A DNA stretch of 15,663 bases. It comes from Haplosporangium gracile. Its lineage: Eukaryota > Mortierellomycota > Mortierellomycetes > Mortierellales > Mortierellaceae. The notes under the pieces are model-generated. The model saw nothing but the letters and a program-made list of their open reading frames with translations, was not told where the DNA came from and made no database searches. Position 1 is the stretch's first letter. Each line of letters begins with the position of its first letter. Location of the stretch: positions 1-15,663 of the forward strand of contig JAAAUF010000942.1 in NCBI GenBank assembly GCA_015499985.1. Direction: 5' to 3'. This document shows, piece after piece, positions 9,282-15,663 of the stretch. Position numbers and translations under genes: made by a program.

Positions 9282-9845
9282 GTCGACAAGACTACTATAG
9301 CCAAGACTACAACTACAGCTCCTGTGGTGCCCACGATTGAGATTGCCAAGCCTGCAGCAGTCCAGGAGACCAAAGAGGCCAAAGAGGTCAAGGTCATGGC
9401 CGCATCCAAGCCCGAGCCCAATCTCCGCAAATCCTCAGCTGCCGAGTTATACGCCAACAATCACTGTCACAAGGAGATTGAGCCCAAGATCGACGACTTC
9501 AAGTTGGCTGAGAAGATTGCTCATGCCTCATGACCCGTTATTCCTACTGTTATCGAGACCAAGAAGGTTGTTGCTGAGACCCATGCTCCTAAGATTGTTG
9601 AAGCACTCAAGGTTGTAGAGCTTCACAAGGTCGTTGAGGCACCTAAGGTTGTGGAGACTCACAAAGTTGTTGAGGCGCCCATGATCGTCAAGGCCGCCTC
9701 TCCTGCGCTTATCCCTGCTCCTCGTCCAGAGCCCATCGTTACCAAGACGACTGTTACCACCACTAAAACTGCCGATCCTATCCCAGTTCCTCGTCCTGTT
9801 ATGACAGCAGCCGCTGTCGAGCACAACCGTGGTCCCGCCCAGTGA

Positions 9846-10124
9846 AAGTTTCCAGTGTCCGAAAATTAGTATAAGTTTTATCCGCAATTTAATTTGACTT
9901 GATTACTCCAGCGAAGCCAAATACAAAAAAAAAGCGAGACGATGACGAAGGGAGAGGAGAGATGTGCTATGTATAATGTTGTGAAAGTGTTGAAAGAAGA
10001 GTTGTATAGTGCTGGTGTGTTCTAGAGATACAAATAGTGTGTTGATGTATCATGAGGTGAGTTGTTCGCCAAAGCCAATACAAAGTCGAAGAGGAATGTG
10101 CCGAGGCGAGTTCGTCTCAAAGAC
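9846..10124. other. Convergent 3' region
   Basis: This region separates the end of the plus-strand low-complexity gene from the end of the minus-strand F-box gene. It is AT-rich, with TTTAATTTGA near 9888 and an A-run near 9925. It probably holds both 3' UTRs and polyadenylation sites. No gene was seen. Confidence 0.45.
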
Positions 10125-12086
10125 TCAGTAGTACCGGTTCTTCCTCCAGCTGGCGGTCGTATGCCACTTGTGCCGTTTACCTAACCGGGTGACCCGGTTC
10201 CAAAGCAGTTTTTGTCTCTGGTTCTCCCGTCGAGCACTTTCTCTCTCCTCACGCCGCTGTTGCAAAGCCTCCCTCCTTTTCTCCTTCTTATCCTCCGAGA
10301 CAGGCGGACGCTTCTTGGTAGGCGGTTTTTTCTTGTACAGTCGACACTCTTTCGCCCGTTTATTACAGACCGCCGCTCGTTTCCGGCTAGGGTTGGTCGC
10401 ACACGCATCCACGCCCACCCATCCGCCGTGGACCTCCAATGCGCGTCGTTGAACCGCGCCTCGATCGAAGAGTTGATTTCTGCTATCCTGTTGTCCTGTA
10501 CTCGGGACCCCACGCAGATTCTCACCCCGCAACGCGTAGTTGATGAATATGGCATGTGGCGCCAGCTGCTTGGTCTGAACTACAAACGCAAACTCGTCCC
10601 TGTAGACTTTATCTTCCTTTAGTGGCTCCGGGTATCGTTCAAAGTATTCGATCCGACATGCTAGACACAGCATCCAGACCAAATGATCGTCCTCCTTGTC
10701 CTCGACTGGAAGAGGCAGATCCGCGTAATGTTCCCGACCCTTGGAGAACGACATGCACCGCTCACAGATCCAGTAAGAGTTAGCGCAGACCAGTGCTATA
10801 TGTGTCCTGTACTTTTTCCTGGGGGCGCCCAACTCTGCCTTCTTGCAGGCTTCCTTCCAAACTGACAACACACGCGCGGCGTCCAGCCATGCCTTTGAGA
10901 CCCTGGAGTGGCGGGCGATCTTGGACAAGGGCAAACAGAGCAGGATCTGCTGCAGCACCTCCGTTGGGAATATTGAGCGCGTGTATTCGTGACTTCTGAC
11001 AGCTCCAGATCGTCCCACATCCAGATTAGACGAAGAAGGTCTGGTGACTTTCTGCGTACCGATTTGGTCGTGTCCCTCATATCCTTCATGATCGCTCTCT
11101 TCTTCATGACTTGAGCCAGCCTCAATCTCGTTTCCTTCCTCTTGCCTGTCTTGCTCGTCCTGATTGTTGGCTTCCTCTAGAACTTCAATCCTGCGCTTCT
11201 GGGTCTGTGGGATCCTGCTCAAGATAATCTCCACCATATCATCATCCGTCTCAAACTCAGAGTCGCCACAATCCTTGTCGCCCTTTTCAGTCATAGGATT
11301 TGAAAGCGCTTCGTTGCTGGTGGCGTTGGTGTTGGCGTCCATGCAGTCCTTGGCTCGACCTTTGCCCTTGACATTGCGTTTAGGAGTAGGCGGAGCTGTC
11401 GGGTCCTTACGAGTATGATCTCGTTTTTTCTTTAGACCAACCGACGTCGAAGCAATGACACCTTCCTGAGTTCCAGAACTTGAACCACCAGCATCCTGAC
11501 CGGGCGCCTTCCTACGCCGTTTTGTTTTGATAATAGCCAACCCTGCTCCTTGCCCCTGTTGCGAGTTTTGTTGGTCAACCGCTCGCTCTTTGCCTTTCCT
11601 TGACCGTTTCTTGGGAACGGTTCCTGTTCCTGTTTTTTTCACCGTTGAAGGTACTGAGGGCTCAGCAGGGCTAGTGAGGTCGTGGGTGGTCGATCCTGCT
11701 GACGTGCCAATACCATCACTGTCATTGTTCAGGCCAGGCTGGTAAAGGCCGGCCAGTACCTCCATAACAGCGTTTGCTGAGCTGGTTAGCGTAGACGACG
11801 GCGAAGGCAGTACTGGTGCTCCTGCTGGGGTGACACTTATCGCGGCGCTGGTTGTAGAGGTGGTGGTGGTGGAAGCAGCCAAAGGCTCTGTTAGACTGAT
11901 TCCTCCCTGCAAGAGTCGAACGAGTTCCGTAGAGGTGTCTGCAGCAGCAATCGTTGCATCAGTACAAGTCGGTATTGACGCAGGTGCCGGTGCGGGCGCT
12001 GATGTAGACTCAGACTCAGACGACGATGAAGAAGCGTTGGCGAATGGGTCTTTGAGGACGAGGCGAATTCGCTTTATGGTCGACAT
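10125..12086 (-). CDS. F-box protein with putative zinc site, paralogue A, 653 aa
   Basis: Residues 1-360 are disordered: Ser/Thr/Pro-rich, then basic clusters (KKRSRKGKERA, KTKRRRK, KKKRDHTRK) that look like nuclear localisation signals, then an acidic stretch. The F-box lies at about 371-415 (FPTEVLQQILLCLPLSKIAR, then SRVSKAWLDAARVLSVWK). Next come four cysteines, C441-x2-C444-x29-C474-x2-C477 (WICERC and LCLAC), a likely zinc site. The conserved block HGGWVGVDACATNP (about 553-566) follows. A very basic, probably helical tail (KEKRREALQQRREERESARR) ends in YY. F-box proteins normally bridge Skp1/SCF to substrates. The zinc-site region may bind the target or nucleic acid (inference). The ATG (ACAATG) is the first in this frame. 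The gene is a tandem paralogue of the copy at 12692-14533. The family is not one I can name. Confidence 0.85.
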   Translation of the reverse strand: MSTIKRIRLVLKDPFANASSSSSESESTSAPAPAPASIPTCTDATIAAADTSTELVRLLQGGISLTEPLAASTTTTSTTSAAISVTPAGAPVLPSPSSTLTSSANAVMEVLAGLYQPGLNNDSDGIGTSAGSTTHDLTSPAEPSVPSTVKKTGTGTVPKKRSRKGKERAVDQQNSQQGQGAGLAIIKTKRRRKAPGQDAGGSSSGTQEGVIASTSVGLKKKRDHTRKDPTAPPTPKRNVKGKGRAKDCMDANTNATSNEALSNPMTEKGDKDCGDSEFETDDDMVEIILSRIPQTQKRRIEVLEEANNQDEQDRQEEGNEIEAGSSHEEESDHEGYEGHDQIGTQKVTRPSSSNLDVGRSGAVRSHEYTRSIFPTEVLQQILLCLPLSKIARHSRVSKAWLDAARVLSVWKEACKKAELGAPRKKYRTHIALVCANSYWICERCMSFSKGREHYADLPLPVEDKEDDHLVWMLCLACRIEYFERYPEPLKEDKVYRDEFAFVVQTKQLAPHAIFINYALRGENLRGVPSTGQQDSRNQLFDRGAVQRRALEVHGGWVGVDACATNPSRKRAAVCNKRAKECRLYKKKPPTKKRPPVSEDKKEKRREALQQRREERESARRENQRQKLLWNRVTRLGKRHKWHTTASWRKNRYY

Positions 12087-12121
12087 TGTGACAATGTTGG
12101 ACTGATTCCACCTTTGCAGTG

Positions 12122-12122
<1 letters not shown>

Positions 12123-12164
<42 letters not shown>
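12123..12164 (-). repeat. (GTT/AAC)14 microsatellite in the leader of paralogue A
   Basis: Fourteen perfect GTT units on the plus strand read as (AAC)n in the gene sense, about 37-78 nt upstream of the start codon. CAA/AAC leaders are unstructured, so length variation here could affect translation (inference). This should be a polymorphic locus. Confidence 0.9.
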
Positions 12165-12274
12165 ATATTTGAAGGGATCGTCGTTGTTGTGCGTTGTTTG
12201 TCGATTCCTTGAGGTGATCCTTCTCTGGGTGCAAAGTGATCAAGACGTGGGTCTGTGGGAGGGAGCGCACATGA

Positions 12275-12308
12275 GGGGCTGACAGCGACGTTGACCTCGT
12301 CGTGGCCA
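12275..12308 (-). promoter_or_regulatory. Element shared with paralogue B upstream region (copy A)
   Basis: These 34 nt match 14690-14723 at 28 positions without gaps, around the core GTTGACCTNGTCGTGGNCA. The element lies about 190-220 nt upstream of the ATG of gene A, just after a CT-rich stretch in the gene sense. It may be a conserved promoter or leader element kept after duplication. A short coding relic is also possible. Confidence 0.4.
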
Positions 12309-12691
12309 AGCAAGGGAAGCGACAGCTGTTGTGGAAAGAATGAAGGAACGGAATTGGTCTAAATACATTTGTAGCGAACCAAACTGAAAAATGATATGAC
12401 AAGGTGGACCGGGACGTCAATGTGCGCAAAGATGATACATGAGTGTTTTGTTGTCCCCTTGGTTGGTGTTGCCGTTTTTTGCTGTATGCTTTGTATCGAT
12501 ATGAATCTCATGTGAAGCGCTAGGTGTGTCGTTGTTATTCGCCAAGTGTGTTGTTGTTGGTTGGATAGCTGTGTTGCCAAATGAGTGTACAGTACAGTCA
12601 AGAATGACGAAAAGTATTGCTACTCCAATGTTATTGTTTGTTGACTGTTGAGAAGAGTCTATGATCGAACAAAGACTTGTCGACTGCCGCC

Positions 12692-14533
12692 CTAGTAGTA
12701 GTGGTGGCGTTCCCAGGATCGCTCAGGGTGTCGGACCTCATATTCGAGTCGACGCCACTTGGCACGCTCGCGGCGTCTCTCCCATAGCTCCTCCTCGCGC
12801 TCCTCTCGTCGACGCTCCTGCTCCTCCTCCCGGATGGCGCGCTTCTCGGCCGCGATTCTGGATCGCTCCAACATGTAGGGGGTAGTGGATGGTCGCTTGG
12901 TGCAGGTCTTGGCAGCTTTGGCTCTGGCTGCGCATGCGGATGCTCGCTTCCGCCGAGGGTTTGTTGCTTCAGCATCAACACCGACCCAGCCGCCATGGAC
13001 GCGCATTGCGCACTTCTGGACCTCCGAGCGATCATACAGAGGGAGACCTTGCGACGAGGACCCAACGGTCTCAAGTCCGTCTAGCTGATTACCCTCCAAA
13101 CCATAGTTGATATAGATCCCGTTAGGCGCGATGGAGCCAACTCTGGGAACCCAATCGAACTCCTGACGATACACTCCTTTTTTGAGAGGCTCTGGGTGCT
13201 TGCGGTAATATTCCCGACGGCATTGGAGGCACAACATGTGCACATGATTGTTCTCGTCAACATCCTTAACAGGGAGGGGGAGATCCGCACGGTGTGTCTT
13301 GGCGTTGGAGTAAGAGTAGCAGCGGGCGCAGATCCAGAACGAGTCGGCGCAAGCCAACGCCATGTGGGTCTTGTATTTCTTCTTGGGTTCTCCCAGTCCA
13401 GCTTCCTGACAAATAATCTTCCAAACAGACAGGTAGTGAACTGCATCCAACCACGCCTTGGAGACCATAGAGGCTCGGGCAATTTCTGGGAGAGGCAGCC
13501 ACGAGATGATGTGCTGCAGAATCTCGACTGGGAGACTCGAGAAGGGTTCCTGAGGGTTGATTTTTGGAGGTGTGGAGATGGCTTCTGCAGCTACCAAAGG
13601 GGCCGAATAGGAATCCTGAATTTCAACGTTCCCTTGTCCGTGAGTAGAAGCCGCTGTCGAGATCATCAACGATCCACCGTACTGTATACTGTTCTGATCC
13701 CCAGCATCGCCCGCGCCGATCTTGCCATCCAAGTTGCTCAGTGAAGTAGGGTTCGAGACAGCTTTTCCTTTCCCCTTAGTCTTCTTGGCAGCGGTAGTCC
13801 TGGCCTTTATCTTTGCAGGAGGCGTCGGAGTCGTGATAATCGAGGTGCCAGTGAATGAGTTCTTGGCAGGTCGACCTCTTCTCTTGAGGGCAGGCGTAGA
13901 GACAGACTCTGCCTTGATGCTCGAGCCATCACCGCCATCACCGCCATCACCGCCATCATTGACAATATCTACTCCCGACAGATCAATGCCGCTGTCCTTT
14001 CTGATCGCCTTGGTCGAGTCTTTTCCTGTCATCTTCTTGCGTAGCTTGCGTGAAACCAACTCGTCCTCAGCCTGTGCCTGCGACTCTGCGTTGCCTGTAT
14101 CTACCGCCTTCTCTTTCCCCTTGACGACCCTTGTTCGTTTCTTGGCCGTCGTCGGAATCGCAGCGACCGAGACCGATCTTTCATCTGGCGCGAGAGTCGA
14201 TCTGACTTGAATGTTTCCCGCGATGCGGCATGAACGCCGAGGACCAACTTGCTCTAACGATGATATCATTCCTGCATCAGTGTTCTTTATTGCCTCGTTT
14301 TCCTGAGCCATCGTCATCGTAGTATCCGCGATCTCTGGGGAGGTAGTCTCCTGTGTGGTGTTCACCGAAGAAAGACCCTTCGAGACGACATGGTGGGCTT
14401 TTTGGATGAACTTGACAAGGCTTATGGGCATGTCTGCACCGAGAACGGTAGTGGTGACGGCAACGGTAGCTGGTGAAAAAGACTCGGCAGGAGTCAAAGT
14501 GACTCTGGGGTTTGCTGAAGTTACGGCGTCCAT
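12692..14533 (-). CDS. F-box protein with putative zinc site and AT-hook, paralogue B, 613 aa
   Basis: The domain order matches paralogue A. A disordered N-terminus with basic clusters (KKRTRVVKGKEKA, KKTKGKGKA) carries an AT-hook, KRRGRPAKN, at about 217-225, which by family knowledge binds the AT minor groove. A GGD-repeat lies at about 194-203. The F-box is at about 331-375 (FSSLPVEILQHIISWLPLPE, then SMVSKAWLDAVHYLSVWK). The cysteines C402-x2-C405-x29-C435-x2-C438 (WICARC, LCLQC) follow with the same spacing as in A. The block RVHGGWVGVDAEATNPRRKR (about 511-530) and a Glu/Arg-rich helical tail (EEEQERRREEREEELWERRR) end in YY. The region from F-box to tail aligns with A almost without gaps, while the N-termini differ. 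The likely role is a nuclear SCF adaptor, possibly chromatin-associated (inference). The start is the first in-frame ATG (ACCATGG context). Confidence 0.85.
   Translation of the reverse strand: MDAVTSANPRVTLTPAESFSPATVAVTTTVLGADMPISLVKFIQKAHHVVSKGLSSVNTTQETTSPEIADTTMTMAQENEAIKNTDAGMISSLEQVGPRRSCRIAGNIQVRSTLAPDERSVSVAAIPTTAKKRTRVVKGKEKAVDTGNAESQAQAEDELVSRKLRKKMTGKDSTKAIRKDSGIDLSGVDIVNDGGDGGDGGDGSSIKAESVSTPALKRRGRPAKNSFTGTSIITTPTPPAKIKARTTAAKKTKGKGKAVSNPTSLSNLDGKIGAGDAGDQNSIQYGGSLMISTAASTHGQGNVEIQDSYSAPLVAAEAISTPPKINPQEPFSSLPVEILQHIISWLPLPEIARASMVSKAWLDAVHYLSVWKIICQEAGLGEPKKKYKTHMALACADSFWICARCYSYSNAKTHRADLPLPVKDVDENNHVHMLCLQCRREYYRKHPEPLKKGVYRQEFDWVPRVGSIAPNGIYINYGLEGNQLDGLETVGSSSQGLPLYDRSEVQKCAMRVHGGWVGVDAEATNPRRKRASACAARAKAAKTCTKRPSTTPYMLERSRIAAEKRAIREEEQERRREEREEELWERRRERAKWRRLEYEVRHPERSWERHHYY
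13930..13956 (-). repeat. 9-nt repeat coding GGD units
   Basis: Three perfect CACCGCCAT units on the plus strand encode a GGD run in the disordered N-terminal part of paralogue B. They are absent from paralogue A. Confidence 0.85.
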
Positions 14534-15371
14534 GGTTGTTCGTCAACGCTTACTTTGCTGTTATTGATTGTGTTTGATGGGAGAGAAGAGGAGTTGAGTG
14601 CATATATGTATGTAGATGGGTGCGTGTGAGTGGTGTTATTTAGACAGGACCACGCGGCTGATGCAGCAGTGGAGAAAAAGTTGTCATTTGGGCCTGAGAG
14701 TGATGTTGACCTTGTCGTGGTCAGCTGGAAGAAAGAGCGCGTGGGGAAGGAAGGGTCTGGAAAGTGGGAAGAAGGAAAAAAGAAGTCGAACTGGGGTGAT
14801 CATAAACATAGCTGTGAGCATGTGGCTAATGTTTGTCAATAACAGAAAAATTGTTATACAAATAACTGATAATTGACAAAAAATAAAAAATGAAATCTGC
14901 TCGCAGGTCAACTTTTGATCATCAAGCACACCTTTCTTTACCTTTGAGAAGGAGATATAAAAAAAGGTGCTATGCACATGGTAAAATAGCGTCCTTTTGC
15001 ACGTACTCGTAGGCACTGTTTCCTAGCCCCAGGCGAAACGAGTGTGGCGTAATGTGTGGCTCTCTGATCGATTACGGAGAGGGACTCATGAATAGTCATG
15101 TTGTCGCTCCTGTCCCTTGTCCCACGAGGTGAAGAAGGATGTTCCTGGACATACAACGATCACAATGAAATAAAAAGCAGCAAGAGTCGCCTGTTGTTTC
15201 CCTTTCTTTGTTCTCTCTCCCTTTTCTCCCGTCCAGCACTCTTCCTTTCCTTCTCCGCTTCTCCTTCCTTCAATTGCTACCTTCTTTATTCAGTCATTTA
15301 CTCTTCAACACTACTCTCTTACTCGCTCACTCACCTAACCAAAAAACATCAGAAAAAAAACACCAGCAAGA
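14534..15371. promoter_or_regulatory. Divergent promoter region: F-box paralogue B / aminopeptidase
   Basis: This region lies between the start of paralogue B (-) and the aminopeptidase (+). It includes the shared element at 14690-14723 and an AT-rich stretch at about 14840-14890. A TATAAAAAAA motif sits at 14956-14965, too far from 15372 to be a sure TATA box. A pyrimidine-rich tract at about 15195-15335 precedes an A-rich leader just before ATG 15372. The CT-rich tract and A-rich leader are the usual form of a well-expressed fungal gene. No separate gene was recognised. Confidence 0.5.
14690..14723 (-). promoter_or_regulatory. Element shared with paralogue A upstream region (copy B)
   Basis: This is the partner of 12275-12308, 28 of 34 positions identical without gaps. 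It sits about 157-190 nt upstream of the ATG of gene B, directly after a CT-rich stretch in the gene sense. That position matches a promoter or early leader element. Confidence 0.4.
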
Positions 15372-15663
15372 ATGGTTAAGATTCAGACTCTCGCTTTCTT
15401 GTCTCTCGTCTCGACTACCTTGGCTGCCCCAGCGTGGTGGGAGCAGTGGACGCTCAACAAGGTCAAGGACACCGTTCTCTCCCACGTCAACCATCTCAGC
15501 AACAACATCAACGGCGACAACACCCTTCGTCTGGTCCAGACCTCAGAGGACAAGGCCCCCGTGTGGATGACTGAGGACCAGCGCATGGAGCTCTTCCGCA
15601 AGAACATCGGATACAGTCGTACCTCCCCTATAGTATACTCTTTTGCTGCAGAGCTCAGTATAC
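15372..15663 (+). CDS. Secreted M28-type leucine aminopeptidase, N-terminal part
   Basis: Only the first 97 codons are inside the window. Residues 1-18 form a signal peptide (MVKIQTLAFLSLVSTTLA), with likely cleavage before AAPAW or close by. A propeptide-like segment follows. The stretch LRLVQTSEDKAPVWMTEDQR resembles the N-terminal region of fungal secreted zinc-dependent leucine aminopeptidases of peptidase family M28, which release N-terminal residues from peptides outside the cell. The metal-binding residues lie beyond the window, so catalysis cannot be checked. The ATG has a good context (AAGAATGG) after an A-rich leader. From about residue 82 the reading (SRTSPIVYS) no longer looks like what I expect for the family. 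An intron may begin near GTCGTA at 15616, or the window edge may be misassembled. Confidence 0.62.
   Translation, partial: MVKIQTLAFLSLVSTTLAAPAWWEQWTLNKVKDTVLSHVNHLSNNINGDNTLRLVQTSEDKAPVWMTEDQRMELFRKNIGYSRTSPIVYSFAAELSI

Larger units (their letters stand above)
8625..9845 (+). pseudogene. In-frame continuation of the 6055 gene beyond TAG, with a second stop
   Basis: The frame of the upstream gene continues past the TAG with the same composition: LPGIAVAAPTFALPMIHIPT, then a PTLPAMPAMPTLPK segment up to 8811. A further intron at 8812-8892 is then removed. Exon 5 starts at 8893 with LKSLVNEGD and runs through Val/Thr/Lys-rich repeats (TEPARVIPKI, TESVARVIPRV) and three PIAQPP units to a TGA at 9531-9533. 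After the TGA the frame again stays coding-like, with KVVEAPKVVETHKVVEAP, to a final TGA at 9843-9845. The full spliced frame would have 1104 codons before that final stop, with internal stops at codons 725 and 1001. No frameshift was seen. It is either the untranslated tail of a recent nonsense allele or a C-terminal extension made by readthrough. It could also hold a separate start at ATG 8667, which I find less likely. Confidence 0.6.
12087..12691 (-). promoter_or_regulatory. Promoter/leader of paralogue A
   Basis: This 605-bp spacer separates the two tandem F-box genes. It holds the 3' end of paralogue B transcription on the right and the leader of paralogue A on the left. In the sense of gene A it contains a CT-rich stretch, a 34-nt element shared with gene B, and an AAC microsatellite close to the ATG. 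No other gene is convincing. Confidence 0.5.

Noticed and set aside
9047..9460. 137-codon hydrophobic frame on the minus strand
   Set aside because: It is antisense to the Val/Thr/Lys-rich repeats of exon 5. The apparent membrane-like repeats are complement artefacts.
14630..14842. 70-codon plus-strand frame upstream of paralogue B
   Set aside because: It is short with biased composition and no homologue recognised. It is kept only as the context of the shared 34-nt element.
14946..14965. GAAGGAGATATA followed by an A-run, resembling an expression-vector ribosome site
   Set aside because: No vector sequence surrounds it and the window is eukaryotic, so the match is by chance. The TATAAAAAAA part is only a possible TATA-like motif.

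Overview
The window looks like nuclear DNA from an early-diverging filamentous fungus. The best guess is a Mortierella-type fungus (Mortierellomycotina), inferred from gene style rather than from any marker. Supporting signs are several rapidly evolving F-box genes with Ser/Thr/Pro/Asn-rich inserts, short GT-AG introns (81-162 nt, one with a perfect TACTAAC branch site), pyrimidine-rich promoters and A-rich leaders. No bacterial operons, tRNA, rRNA, CRISPR array or intact transposon was seen.

Layout, left to right. Positions 1-1298 hold no recognisable gene but several short diverged repeats and one perfect hairpin. A single-exon F-box/leucine-rich-type gene lies at 1299-3305 (+). It converges on a decayed F-box pseudogene at 3474-4992 (-) that carries two in-frame stops and at least one clear frameshift. 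A pyrimidine-rich promoter region (about 4993-6054) leads into a multi-exon gene starting at 6055 (+). That gene encodes a low-complexity Pro/Ala/Val-rich protein I do not recognise. Its spliced frame stays open to 9845 across four introns but is interrupted by TAG at 8622-8624 and TGA at 9531-9533, each followed by C.

From 10125 to 14533 on the minus strand lie two tandem paralogues, 653 and 613 aa. Each has a disordered basic N-terminus, an F-box, a CxxC-x29-CxxC putative zinc site, a conserved HGGWVGVD block and a basic C-terminus ending in YY. One copy carries an AT-hook. Their upstream regions share a 34-nt element with 28 identical positions. At the right edge a secreted M28-type aminopeptidase gene starts at 15372 (+) and leaves the window.

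How the genes relate: F-box proteins normally serve as substrate receptors of SCF ubiquitin ligases through Skp1. Three intact copies and one decayed copy within 15 kb suggest a local birth-and-death cluster. The two paralogues look like nuclear adaptors; this is inferred from their basic stretches and the AT-hook. Nothing visible links the low-complexity gene or the aminopeptidase to them functionally.
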